Both the position numbers and the translations under genes were made by a program. From Chondrilla cf. caribensis (lineage: Eukaryota > Porifera > Demospongiae > Chondrillida > Chondrillidae): a stretch of 64,000 bases of DNA. The notes beneath the pieces were generated by a model, which was not told the origin of the DNA, ran no database searches, and saw only the letters and a program-made list of their open reading frames with translations. The stretch lies in contig OZ026552.1 of assembly GCA_964020155.1 (NCBI GenBank), positions 208,501-272,500 of the forward strand. Direction: 5' to 3'. This document shows, piece by piece, positions 31,407 through 44,836 of the stretch (positions are counted from its first letter, which is position 1; every line of letters starts with the position of its first letter).

Positions 31407-32404
31407 CTGCATGTAGCAAATGAGAATCCATTTAATTAATGCAAATTGAACACAAACAATACCAGAAAAGTACATTTTTGCAGGCAACCCATAAGTTAGC
31501 AAGACCCTTGCTCACAAAACAGCTCAGATATGTCATAAACTACATTCTGTTTCATCTACATTGTCGTACGTACACTTTCTGAAGGTCAAGGTCATTAATA
31601 TTCTCCGTCATACTCCACTTAGCCCGTTCTCCATAACAAGAGGCGCACTTGTCCGAGTTCTCGAGCAAAGTTACAAATCAAAATCAAAGCATTTGAAGTC
31701 TGAACGGGAAGATCGAGGAGCATGTCCAAATAAGGTGAATTCTTGAGCTCCTGACGTCACTGTTGTCATAGAAATCACCACAATTTCCGTTCCCCGCCCA
31801 CTCGAGGCCTGCGGCCGTCAAGTTTGGAACCGGAACAACTTCCCCATTGGACGAAGAGCCTGACTCTGGCACTTTACCACGCACACACAGTGAGTTTTTG
31901 TGTATTCTTGGATGCGCCCTTTGTACTGATGCTTAGCCGAAGAGAATTGACGATCGGACGGGGCGAATGCCCCTCTCTTCGCCACCGCCCGTTCACAGCA
32001 AAATGGCGTTGAGAACTTCCGTTCGGTTTGGGCTTTCATTGCTCCGAATCTTCTTCTTTTCGTGAAGAAGAAATCTTTCTCGAAGTGTTCTGATTGATTT
32101 TGATGTCTAGTTTTTTTCGCGAACAAATTCCGATACCCTGACACCCCGAATGATGTACATGCAACCATATTCCTCTAGGTGTTCTGCGCGTCTGACCGTC
32201 CCCAGCGACGTGAAAGCACTCTAGGGAAGTTCTTGGCGTGGCACTTCGCTTCGAGACTCAACAAAGTTCATATCCGTACGTGTTGCGCCGAATTACCGGC
32301 TATCAAAACATAGTACACCCTCCCTCCAACACCCCACATCAGCTGTATGGATGAAGACTAATAATGTCGTTCGTCCAAGCCTTCGTAGTGGCGCACAAGC
32401 CCCT
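31407..32404. other. Probable 5' region of the ARL14EP-like gene
   Basis: Repeat-free and richer in CG than the surroundings from about 31,600 to 32,250. Open frames on the reverse strand at 31,684-31,884 and 31,818-32,168 show no recognisable motif, and I cannot link them to the downstream exon. Likely contains the promoter and first exons. Confidence 0.35.
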
Positions 32405-32680
32405 TCACTCCTGTGAGCGGGCCGAGAGGTCGTCCAGTGACATGGCTGGCTGTTTGAGCTGTGTATCGTGAACAACAATTTCATCTTCCTTACAGTATGA
32501 CAGCGTACCCATGTGCTGCTGTACCAATGTTAGCATGTGAAGAGCAAATCGCTCAACCCATCCACTCTCGCGGCTTGTGTACATTGCACAAGCTAGACGA
32601 CTACACCTAGATGATAGTACATCGTGCACATATGTACTGTATGTCATCAGTGGTTGACTACTGTGTCCATTGGTTGGCAT
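32405..32680 (-). CDS. Small unidentified open frame
   Basis: A 91-codon reverse-strand frame from an ATG to a stop in repeat-free DNA. The translation has normal composition (ESGWVERFALHMLTLVQQ, then DDLSARSQE at the end) and no low-complexity bias. No domain recognised, no clear splice acceptor, no signal peptide. It may be a fragment of a larger gene, an exon of an unseen transcript, or chance. Confidence 0.25.
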   Translation of the reverse strand: MPTNGHSSQPLMTYSTYVHDVLSSRCSRLACAMYTSRESGWVERFALHMLTLVQQHMGTLSYCKEDEIVVHDTQLKQPAMSLDDLSARSQE

Positions 32681-32760
32681 GTCAGATTAGCGAGAAGCAT
32701 TTTGTATGGTCTCTATTGACCACTGAACTTAATCACTAAATAAGAGATGTTGGTCTATGT

Positions 32761-32800
<40 letters not shown>

Positions 32801-34020
32801 CGTGTGTGTGTGCGTGCGCGTGTGTGTGTGTGCATGTGCAACACACTGGATATTCCCAGTGACTGTTTCGTTCGTTCACCACCTGTACCTCATAGTCAAC
32901 TGTGGATGCCAGCACAGCGTGCATAAGTACATACACACATGCATATCAATAATGTGCCCATATCTAACCAAAAGACAATACAACATTAGTGTAGCTTTCA
33001 CTAAACACAACCAGTTGTTAACTCCCACCATTGCCCAGTGTAACCCTTTACTGTGCCTATATTCTGGTACAAGCTACGTACCTGGGTACACATGATAAGA
33101 TACCCACATGTGTATGCTTTGATGTACATATGCATACATCACCTCTGCTCGGTACAACATTAACAGTGGAATACATTCAAAGTGTGTACATAGTGAAGCA
33201 ATCGTACCAGGACACATTCAATGTGGATTGTCGATCCGTCACCATGTTTTCATTGCCAGTGGTATGGGGTTGGTCTTGTGTAGCCATTCTCACCTTTGTT
33301 TCCATGGCAACTTGCTACCATTGACAGCTGACCACTCCTTTCTATATAGTATACATACATAGCTTTCTGTGTACAAAGTGTATGAAGGAACACAAATGCA
33401 TACTATAAGTATGTGCATACGTATGTATGTGTGCATGTACGTATATATGTACGTAATATTATATGTATTTTATAATACATGTAATGTATTTGTGCAGTGG
33501 AACCTCTCTATTAAGGACACATTGGGACCTTAATTTTAGTCCTAGTTACAGAGGTGTACTGTTTTCTGAGGTCATGTGATACACTGCAGTACTACACTTG
33601 GACACAGAATGGTGTCTTATTATAGAGGTTTCCTCAATTCAGAGGTTTGTAATAGAGAGGGTCCACTGCATTTGTGTCTATTCTGTTATGTATGTATGTT
33701 CGTATGTGTTCACAATACATACGTATATGTTCATATGTACGTACCTATGTTCATATACGTAGTTGGGTATGCATGTATGTATATAATATGCATACAATAT
33801 ACATATGTACCTATCTACATAATACTTGTATGTATGTATGTATGCATAATTCAATATGTGCATGTACATTTTGTATGTACAGATACATAATGCATGCCTG
33901 TATTATAAGTACATACTGCATACTGTAATGTGTACATGATAACGATTGCAATGTGTACACAACCTTCCAGCGCTAATTGTGTTATGCTGATCTTGTGTGT
34001 AACTTGATCCTGGAGTTAGT
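32681..34020. other. Intergenic: (GT)n tract, MITE and CATACGTA-rich DNA
   Basis: (GT)n at 32,765-32,835; a perfect X-box-like GTTTCCATGGCAAC at 33,298-33,311; TACGTA/CATAC-rich sequence at 33,340-33,480 and 33,680-33,960. No gene seen. Confidence 0.5.
33495..33668. mobile_element. Tigger-like MITE
   Basis: Starts CAGTGGAACCTCTCTATTA and ends, on the reverse strand, CAGTGGACCCTCTCTATTA, a near-perfect terminal inverted repeat of the pogo/Tigger type on a 174-bp element. The TA target-site pair is not preserved at the flanks (TG and CA), so the copy is old. Confidence 0.6.
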
Positions 34021-34084
34021 CAGCAGGAGTCTTGATGTGGGAACCCCATTTCCTGAAGCCTCTAAAGGGTCCTCTGGATGGGTG

Positions 34085-34680
34085 TCTCCCTGGAGGGGAG
34101 GGGTCTCTTGAGGGGAGGGGTCTTTCTGGAGGGGAGGGGTCTCTTGAGGGGAGGGGTCTCTCTGGAGGGGTGGGGTCTCTTGAGGGGAGGGGTCTCTCTG
34201 GAGGGGAGGGGTCTCAGGAGGAGAGGGGTCTCTCTGGAGGGGAGGGGTCTCTTGAGGGGAGGGGTCTCAGGAGGAGAGGGGTCTCTGGAGGGGAGGGGTC
34301 TCTTGAGGGGTGGGGTCTCTTGAGGGGAGGGGTCTCTTGAGGGGTGGGGTCTCTTGAGGGGAGGGGTCTCTGGAGGGGAGGGGTCTCTTGAGGGGAGGGG
34401 TCTCTTGAGGGGAGGGGTCTCTCTTGAGGGGTGGCATCTCTAAGGAGGGGAGGGGTCTCTGGAGGGGAGGGGTCTCTTGAGGGGAGGGGTCTCTCTTGAG
34501 GGGTGGCATCTCTAAGGAGGGGAGGGGTCTCTGGAGGGGAGGGGTCTCTCGAGAGGAGGGTCTCTCTTGAGGGGTGGCATCTCTAAGGAGGGGAGGGGTC
34601 TCTTGAGGGGAGGGGTCTCAGGAGAGGGGTCTCTCTGGAGGGGAGGGGTCTCTAAGGAGGGGAGGGGTCTGTTTGAATGG
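34085..34680. repeat. G-rich GGGGAGGGGTCTC minisatellite
   Basis: About forty 12-18-bp units of GAGGGGAGGGGTCTCT over about 600 bp. Runs of four Gs recur every few bases on one strand, so G-quadruplex formation is likely in principle. Confidence 0.9.
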
Positions 34681-34739
34681 GGTACTTAACATGAGAGATG
34701 TTTGAAGAGCACCACTTATACCTTTTGCATGCAACATGG

Positions 34740-34787
34740 AGGTGTATGTGTGGTGTGTGTGTGAGGTGTGTGTGTGTGTGTGGTGTG

Positions 34788-34855
<68 letters not shown>
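34740..34855. repeat. (GT)n microsatellite
   Basis: About 50 GT units with GAGGT interruptions at the left end. Confidence 0.9.
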
Positions 34856-35235
34856 TTATTCTATTGCCTTGTGAAACATCTGACTCGGCAACAAGCAGTT
34901 AACAGTGCTTATCTTATTGAATGGGTAGGAATTTCAAACTAATGGTAGCACTTGTGAAGTGAATAATTTTAGCTGCTCACGTATGTACATACGTACGTAT
35001 GCCTGTCCGTGCCGTATGCTTGGGTGAGTCAATCTCCTCAGGTGTGCCGCGTTTTTACAGGACGCTGCCCTTCAAAGTGATTTTTGGAGTATTCTTTGGT
35101 CACAAACGTAAATGTATACCACTGACTAATAAAATCCACTACATACGTACATGTGTACATGTACGTACCTACATAATTATTATGCATCTATGTATGTATG
35201 TACGTATGTACACCCCTACCTTGTGGTGTGCAGTC
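34856..35235. other. Unique sequence before the BICRA-like gene
   Basis: No coding motif. It could hold a noncoding first exon of the BICRA-like gene. Confidence 0.3.
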
Positions 35236-36335
35236 CATGCTACTTCACTGTGTGCACACTCCACATGCTGCACTGTGTGCACACTCCACATGCTGTGTTG
35301 TGTGCACACTCCACATGCTGCACTGTGTGCACACTCCACATGCTGTGTTGTGTGCACACTCCACATGCTGCACTGTGTGCACACTCCACATGCTGCACTG
35401 TGTGCACACTCCACATGCTGCACTGTGTGCACACTCCACATGCTGTGTTGTGTACACACTCCACATGCTGTGTTGTGTGCACACTCCACATGCTGTGTTG
35501 TGTGCACACTCCACATGCTGTGTTGTGTGCACACTCCACATGCTGCACTGTGTACACACTCCACATGCTGCACTGTACACACTCCACATGCTGCACTGTA
35601 CACACTCCACATGCTGCACTGTACACACTCCACATGCTGCACTGTACACACTCCACATGCTGCACTGTGTGCACACTCCACATGCTGCACTGTACACACT
35701 CCACATGCTGCACTGTACACACTCCACATGCTGCACTGTACACACTCCACATGCTCCACTGTACACACTCCACATGCTGCACTGTACACACTCCACATGC
35801 TGCACTGTACACACTCCACATGCTGCACTGTACACACTCCACATGCTGCACTGTACACACTCCACATGCTGTGTTGTGTGCACACTCCACATGCTGCACT
35901 GTACACACTTCACATACTGCACTGTACACACTCCACATGCTGTGTTGTGTACACACTCCACATGCTGCACTGTGTGCACACTTCACATGCTGCACTGTAC
36001 ACACTCCACATGCTGCACTGTACACACTTCACATGCTGCACTGTACACACTCCACATGCTGCACTGTACACACTCCACATGCTGCACTGTACACACTTCA
36101 CATGCTGCACTGTACACACTCCACATGCTGTGTTGTGTGCACACTCCACATGCTGCACTGTACACACTCCACATGCTGCACTGTACACACTCCACATACT
36201 GCACTGTACACACTTCACATGCTGCACTGTACACACTCCACATACTGCACTGTACACACTCCACATGCTGCACTGTACACACTGCACATGCTGCCCTGTA
36301 CACACTCCACATGCTCCGCTGTGTACATACTCCAT
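35236..36335. repeat. 23-25-bp CTCCACATGCTGCACTGTAC minisatellite
   Basis: About 47 copies over 1.1 kb, alternating TGCACTGTACACA, TGCACTGTGTGCACA and TGTGTTGTGTGCACA variants. It is open in several frames because the short unit lacks stops, but it is low-complexity. It ends about 75 bp before the first BICRA-like coding ATG. Confidence 0.9.
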
Positions 36336-36409
36336 GTTTCTTCTTCTGCAGGAAAGGAGCTCTCTAAGAAGTCATGGTCTTTTGTGTTCAGTGTTAGTAA
36401 GTTTTCGTG

Positions 36410-39400
36410 ATGACCTCGATCGGCCTTTCATCAGCTCAGACGACATCTCTGTCATCATCAGTGGCTGGTAAGGTTACCCCCCAGTTCCCTCAACCGAGCA
36501 GCAGTGATGATGTTGTTCATCTCGTTCTCGGTGATGACTCTTCTGGCTTTGCGGCCTACGATGGTGAAGTCTCTGGTCCTGGGTCTTCGGGGCCTCAGAT
36601 GAACAGTTTAGAGGACGTTCTCAATCTAACAGGCATCAATGACTCCATGTTCATGTCTGGTGGTCCTCCACCTACTGCCTCTTCCTCACAGACTACAAAC
36701 ACTCTCTCTGGTCACCTTACAACTTCAACTGTTTCTTCAACTTCCACTGGACCTTTCACCCCCAATCCTAACTCAAATTCCACAGGGCTTCTTATCCCCA
36801 CTTCAAATTCCACTTGGTCCAGTGTTTCCACTCCTGTTTCAAATTCCACTGGACCTCATCTTCCCATTCCCATTCCAAATTCAACAAGGCCTCTCATCCC
36901 CACTGCTGTTTCCAATTCCACTGGACCTCGTCTTCCGACTCCCATTTCAACACCACTAGCATTCACTGGCAGTTCCTCAACAAGTACACCGAGTGCATCT
37001 GTTCTTCCTCAAAAGCCATTCAGTCTACCGTCACAGAGAACAGCCCCTCCCAACCTGGTGGACGTCAGCTCTGATCCGGCTCGCCAGTACAACGGCTCTC
37101 TGGGTCACACGCTCATCCCATCATTGATCGGATCAAGTTACGCATCATCACTGCCACAGTCTACTCTGTCTAATGCAATGACATCACTGGGGAAAGTCCC
37201 CTCTACAGCTGCGCAACCTCTGCTGGTGAGTGGTATCTCATCAGTGAGGACGTCGACACAGAATCCCTCCAATAAGCCACCAGTGACGTCTTGGAGGTGG
37301 TCCAGTAGTCCCCTGCAGGTGAGTCTTGGGAAGAGGAGACCTTCATCCAGTTCTGAGGAGCCAAGCAAGAAGGTCACCACCAAGGTGAGTTCACACACTG
37401 AGGTTAGCACACACTGAGGTTAGCACACACTGATGTTAGCACACACTGAGGTTAGCACACACTGAGGTTAGCACACACTGAGGTTAGCACACAGCACACA
37501 CTGAGGTTAGCACACACTGAGGTTAGCACACACACTGATGTTAGCACACACCGAGGTTAGCACACACACTGATGTTAGCACACACTGAGTTTAGCACACA
37601 CACTGAGGTTAGCAAGTGTGTGTACTTGTGCACAATCGTATTCTTCAAACATGCGAAAGTGTGTACATATGTACATATGTACATATATAAAATTGTGTGT
37701 TGGTTGTGCGGTGTAGGGTCCTGACAACTCTGCAGAGGCAGTGGACTACAACATCAAGCAGAGTCTCATTCTGGATCTCCAGCGCACCCAACTGGCCATC
37801 AAGCACTGCGAGGCCACACAGCAGCAGTTCTACAGGCAGGGGAAGCTCAAGGAGGCTAAAGAGGAGGAACAGAAGATTGCTCTACTCATCCAGCGACAGA
37901 AGCAGATCGTTCAGGCTGTGCAGAGCCCGGTGTGGGAATCCCTTGGGAGAAACAAGGTGTCAACGACATCCTCTAGTTCATCCTCTTTGACAAGCTTGAA
38001 TCTCTCCACGACCAACAGTTTCCTGTCCGGCACACACACCTCTTATTCTGTGGCTTCCACTCCCACACAGTCACTGGCTCCACTGTCCACCACCACACTG
38101 TCCGCTAACTCCAGAGGAGGATCTTCCCTCTCGTATGCCACCAGCTTGACACCACACGGAGTCCCTGGAGGTCCGGCACCCTTCACCTTCACTGGCACCC
38201 TCACACAATCCACCACGTCAGGAACTCGACTCACACATCCACTCACGCAGACAATGGCACCAGGAGGACGACCCACCCACCCACTCACTCTAACCACTAT
38301 CCCAGGAGGACCAACACCACTCAATACTCCCCTCACACAAACCACCAACAGGTCCAACTTATCGTCTGTGAATGCACAAAACAAGCTCATTTCCAGTCCG
38401 AGTTTTGTAGCTGTGTCCTCTGGCCTCCCTGGGCTGGTTCAACCCCCCACTGTCACCTCCACCCTCACCTCCACTGTCACCTCCACCCTCACTTCCACCC
38501 TCACTTCCACCATCACCTCCACAAGTACACTTCCAGCACTAAACACTTCGTCGGTATTCTCCAAACCTGAAAATTCAACAAGTACTGTTTCCACGGTAAC
38601 ACAACATGGGAGTGTCTCTTTAAGTTCTAGTCTACCACAGCCGTCAGTTGCCGTGGCAGCAGCAGTGCTACAGAAACAGCAACTGTCGTCAGACAAACCC
38701 AAGACAGATACCAGTTCCGAGAATACAATAACAGCCCAGGAGGCTCTTATTCTCCTCAACAACCCAGGTCTACAGGACAAACTACCAATGGAGAAGTTGC
38801 AGCGTTTGAACTCGATCAGACTCCAAGCTCTACAGGACTACCAGAAGTGGCAGATTCAAGTGTTCCTGACCCAGTTGCCCCCACACCAGACCCCAACAAC
38901 AATCACTGAACTGAAGAAGATCATCTTGGAGAAGAAGCTGGAGATACAGGTCTGTTATGTGGTCGTCCTTCGCTATCCTCAGTCTTCAATGACATGTGCC
39001 CCTGCACCATGTGTGTACGTACTGTGTATCTCGTGTGATGTAGAATTCCATTGAACATGAGTGGTATGACGTCATGTGAGTACTTCGTATCTCTGTCCTC
39101 TCCTATGGGCCTCTCTGTTTAACACTTGTAGCTCCCTATGTGCCTCTCTTGTAGCTCCCTATGTGCCTCTCTTGTAGCTCCCTGTGTGCCTCTCTTGTAG
39201 CTCCCTGTGTGCCTCTCTCTGTAGCTCCCTGTGTGCCTCTCTTGTAGCTCCCTGTGTGCCTCTCTCTGTAGCTCCCTGTGTGCCTCTCTTGTAGCTCCCT
39301 GTGTGCCTCTCTTGTAGCTCCCTGTGTGCCTCTCTTGTAGCTCCCTGTGTGCCTCTCTTGTAGCTCCCTGTGTGCCTCTCTCTGTAGCTCCCTGTGTGCC

Positions 39401-42400
39401 TCTCTCTGTAGCTCCCTGTGTGCCTCTCTCTGTAGCTCCCTGTGTGCCTCTCTTGTAGCTCCCTGTGTGCCTCTCTCTGTAGCTCCCTGTGTGCCTCTCT
39501 CTGTAGCTCCCTGTGTGCCTCTTTTGTAGCTCCCTGTGTGCCTCTCTTGTAGCTCCCTGTGTGCCTCTCTTGTAGCTCCCTGTGTGCCTCTCTCTGTAGC
39601 TCCCTGTGTGCCTCTCTCTGTAGCTCCCTGTGTGCCTCTTTTGTAGCTCCCTGTGTGCCTCTCTTGTAGCTCCCTGTGTGCCTCTCTCTGTAGCTCCCTG
39701 TGTGCCTCTCTTGTAGCTCCCTGTGTGCCTCTCTTGTAGCTCCCTGTGTGCCTCTCTTGTAGCTCCCTGTGTGCCTCTCTTGTAGCTCCCTGTGTGCCTC
39801 TTTTGTAGCTCCCTGTGTGCCTCTCTTGTAGCTCCCTGTGTGCCTCTCTTGTAGCTCCCTGTGTGCCTCTCTCTGTAGGTCCCTGTGTGCCTCTCTTGTA
39901 GCTCCCTGTGTGCCTCTCTCTGTAGCTCCCTGTGTGCCTCTTTTGTAGCTCCCTGTGTGCCTCTCTTGTAGCTCCCTGTGTGCCTCTCTCTGTAGGTCCC
40001 TGTGTGCCTCTCTTGTAGCTCCCTGTGTGCCTCTCTCTGTAGCTCCCTGTGTGCCTCTTTTGTAGCTCCCTGTGTGCCTCTCTTGTAGCTCCCTGTGTGC
40101 CTCTCTCTGTGGCTCCCTGTGTGCCTCTTTTGTAGCTCCCTGTGTGCCTCTCTCTGTAGCTCCATGTGTGCCTCTCTCTGTAGCTCCCTGTGTGCCTCTT
40201 TTGTAGCTCCCTGTGTGCCTCTCTTGTAGCTCCCTGTGTGCCTCTCTCTGTAGCTCCCTGTGTGCCTCTCTTGTAGCTCCCTGTGTGCCTCTCTTGTAGC
40301 TCCCTGTGTGCCTCTCTGCAGGTCCCTGTGTACCTAGCTCCTAGAGCTATACCACGACTTTATGCGCAAGAACTTATGCAGAAGATATCATCTGTCACAT
40401 CGGGGCCTTTCACTACTGTGAGTGTGTGTGTGTGAGCGTGTGTGCGTGTGTGTGTGTGTGCGTGCATACATACGTACGTATGGATTAACTTTTTGAATGT
40501 CACATTTGTGTAGAAAATTGCCATTAATCACTGCACACACATAACCCGGATCATTATTTTCTGTTGCCATTACACTCTGATGTGTGGTTGTATTCCCCAG
40601 TCGTCGTCATCATCCATCCCATCTGTTCAACCAATCCCTTCTCTGCTGGGGCAGTCAGCGGGGACAACCAACTTGATGCAGGATAACAGGTCCGGTTTGT
40701 CCTTTGGAGGTGTGGTTTCTAGCGGCCCCACCCCTTCCTCTTCACATCAGCAGGTATCTTCGTCAATAGCCTTACATCATCCTCACCGACAACAACAACA
40801 ACAACAACAACAACAGCAACAACAAAAGCAACAACACGTGGTGAGATGCGCATTAACGACACACAAACCACATCAAAGAACTTCATTTACTATAGATTGA
40901 CTCACTTTCCCATGATCAAACAGCTTACCGCTGGAAGACCGGTAAAATGGTCATCTACGTACTGCTTATCATTTTGTGTATCACCATCTGTTCAATATGA
41001 CCTAAACCACACACCCTGTACACACCACACACCCTGTACACAACCACATACCCTGTACACAACCACACACCCTGTACACACAACCACACACCCTGTACAC
41101 AACCACACACCCTGTACACAACCACACACCCTGTACACACAACCACACACCCTGTACACAACCACACACCCTGTACACACCACACACCCTGTACACACCA
41201 CACACCCTGTACACAACCACACACCCTGTACACAACCACACACCCTGTACACACAACCACACACCCTGTACACAACCACACACCCTGTACACACCACACA
41301 TCCTGTACACAACCACACACCCTGTACACAACCACACACCCTGTACACACCACACATCCTGTACACAACCACACACCCTGTACACAATACCCCCACATAC
41401 GAACTAGTGTTTGGACTATTGATAGATTAATCAATTAGTTAATTGGATTTCATTTTAAGTGTTTTCATCTTAATAGTACAAACAAATTGATTAACCGCAG
41501 TTATTAGTAGCACTAATACAAGCTCTACACTCAACACTCTACATCAAGTCAATTGGATGACTGCTCAGTCTAATAAAGTGGGAGTGGTCAATAATTTTCT
41601 ATGAACTGATAATCGATTTCAAAATATCAACTGATTCCCAACATTAGGTACATGTACATATTTTACAGTGTATCTTACTAAGTACCCTGGTTAGCACACA
41701 CTCCTGGTCAGTACACACTCCTGGTTAGCACACACTCCTGGTTAGCACACACTCCTGGTCAGTACACACTCCTGGTCAGTACACACTCCTGGTTAGCACA
41801 CACTCCTGGTCAGTACACACTCCTGGTTAGCACACACTCCTGGTCAGTACACACTCCTGGTTAGTACACACTCCTGGTTAGTACACACTCCTGGTCAGTA
41901 CACACTCCTGGTTAGTACACACTCCTGGTCAGTACACACTCCTGGTTAGTACACACTCCTGGTTAGTACACACTCCTGGTCAGTACACACTCCTGGTTAG
42001 CACACACTCCTGGTCAGTACACACTCCTGGTTAGTACACACTCCTGGTTAGTACACACTCCTGGTCAGTACACTCTCCTAGTTAGTACACACTCCTGGTT
42101 AGCACACACTTTTAGTTAGTACACACTCCTGGTTAGTACACACTCCTGGTTAGCACACACTTCTGGTTAGTATACACTTCTGGTTAGTACACACTTCTGG
42201 TTAGTACACACTCCCGGTTAGTACACACTTACACACTCCTAGTTAGTACATATGTACTCCTGGTTAGTACACACTCCTGGTTAGTACACACTCCTGGTTA
42301 GCACACACTCCTGGTTAGCACACACTCCTGGTTAGTACACACTCCTGGTTGGTACACACTCCTGGTTAGTACATACGTACTCCTGGTTAGTACATACTCC

Positions 42401-44057
42401 TGGTTAGTACACACTCCTGGTCAGTACACACTCCTGGTTAGCACACACTCCTGGTTAGTACACACTCCTGGTTAGCACACACTCCTGGATAGTACACACT
42501 CCTGGCAGTGTTGTGGGTAACGCATTACTCTGGTATTTAGTTACGTAATATTATTACACTACTGGTAATCAAGTAATATAACGAAATACCTGTCTTGTAA
42601 CGAATAATATATTACATTTGAAAGTAACACACTACTTCATTTGCATCCAATACTGATATTGGCTATAAATATAGTAATAAACAAAACAAAAGGCTTATTT
42701 TAAGGAGAAACATACATTCAATGGCTGTAAACTGACCCTCTCACCCACTAGCTATGATTTCCTAGCTTATGTGCTGACCGAGAGTGACTCAATGTATTGT
42801 GCAATCAACCACGATTTCAACAAACACGAGTTGGCAAGGGTACACGGAAAGATTGGAGACATGTGTACGAAAACTGCTTTCTTTGGGTGGAAATATTATG
42901 TATCAATATGTATGTTAATGTAATATGTAATATTATTACTAGTTACATTTGATATTAAGTAATAGGTAACTGTAACGAATTACATAAATGAAATGTAATA
43001 TGTAATAAGTAGTGTGATTACTTTTCAAAAGTAACGACCCCAACACTGCTCCTGGTTAGCACACACTTCTGGTTAATACACACTCCTGGCTAGTACACAC
43101 TCCTGGTTAGCACACACTTCTGGTTAGTACACACTCCTGGTTAGTACACACTTGTGGTTAGTACACACTCCTGGTTAGTACACACTCCCGGTTAGTACAC
43201 ACTCCTGGTTAGTACACACTCCCGGTTAGTACACACTCCCGGTTAGTACACACTCCCGGTTAGTACACACTCCTGGTTAGTACACACTCCCGGTTAGCAC
43301 ACACTCCAGGTTAGTACACACTCCTGGTTGGTACACACTCCTGGTTAGTACATACTCCTGGTTAGTACCCACTCCTGTTTGTTACACACTCCTATTAAAT
43401 TATGTAATGTATCCTGATTAACCAGTTGGTGACCTTTCAGTAGCTAATTGATCATTCAATTGTCACATCTGGCGATCTCAGGGATGTCGAGGACATGTGT
43501 CCCTATCTGTTGGTCTCTCTGATGCAACCACCAGTCGGGACACATGTACATTACCTGTACATGTCAGTATACATACGTATATACCTGGTACATCCAGTCC
43601 ACCCTAGCTGTGATGAACTCTCTGATGCAACCACCAGTCGGGACACATGTACATTACCTATACATGTCAGTATGCATACGTATATACCTGGTACATCCAG
43701 TCCACCGTAGCTGTGATGAACACAGGCCTGCCTCACTTGTATCAACCCTCGTGTTTGGTGGTGTACTGCTTGTCATGTGCTCCATTCAAGCTCCTCCCAC
43801 CATCCCACAGGGAGGGCAGCCCTGGAGTGACGTCCAGCATCGACTGAAGGGCATCATCGCCAGCATGGAGCAGCAGCAGTCACAGAGCTTGGCTAGCATG
43901 TACGGAGGTAGACTCTCTCATCAGTTTGAGCAGAAGGGGGTCGGTTCATCCTCACCAGGAGTGACCGGAGGATCCTCTTCCAGCGGAGCCTATATGACAA
44001 GAGCACAGTCCAGAGCCAGACAACTAGCGGAGATAAGGGCACAGCAGATGAAGAGAA

Positions 44058-44132
<75 letters not shown>

Positions 44133-44141
44133 TGTGTACGT

Positions 44142-44186
<45 letters not shown>

Positions 44187-44499
44187 TGGGGCTACATACA
44201 CATGTATATTCATTTGTGTATAGTTTGAATGTGTGTATGTTTACATACGTACACACGGTTCAGATAACAGGAGACAGTAAGTACATATGTTGGATTGCCT
44301 CTTTCCTTGGTTCCACCATCTCTACAGACGCAGACCTCTGAAGAGGCCTACATTTCGACACACATGAAGGCAATGTTGACCAAGGACCACTCCAATCTCT
44401 TTGATAGCAGACCATTCTCCTCCATCAATGATGCCATGGAGAGACTGTTGTCCTACCATGTCTTCTATGAAGAAAACGACTCACCAGAAGATGAGCGGA

Positions 44500-44568
<69 letters not shown>

Positions 44569-44643
44569 ATGTGTGTTGGTCCATGGAGTGTGTAGGGTTA
44601 TATGAGAGTGTTTTGGAACATACATGTTACATACTGTACATCC

Positions 44644-44681
<38 letters not shown>

Positions 44682-44765
44682 TGTTAGTGGATGTGTGTTG
44701 GTCCATGGAGTGTGTAGGGTTATATGAGAGTGTGTTGGAACATACATGTTACATACTGTACATCC

Positions 44766-44836
<71 letters not shown>

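Noticed and set aside
33576..33890. Forward frame rich in Tyr, Val and Cys
   Set aside because: Produced by ATGTATGTACGT simple sequence next to the MITE.
34999..36471. A 490-codon forward frame and overlapping long frames on both strands
   Set aside because: They run through the 23-25-bp CTCCACATGCTGCACTG minisatellite, which lacks stops in several frames; composition is pure repeat.
39119..40165. A 348-codon reverse frame rich in [12 protein letters not shown] repeats
   Set aside because: It is the antisense of the pseudo-acceptor minisatellite in a BICRA intron, without start context or domain.
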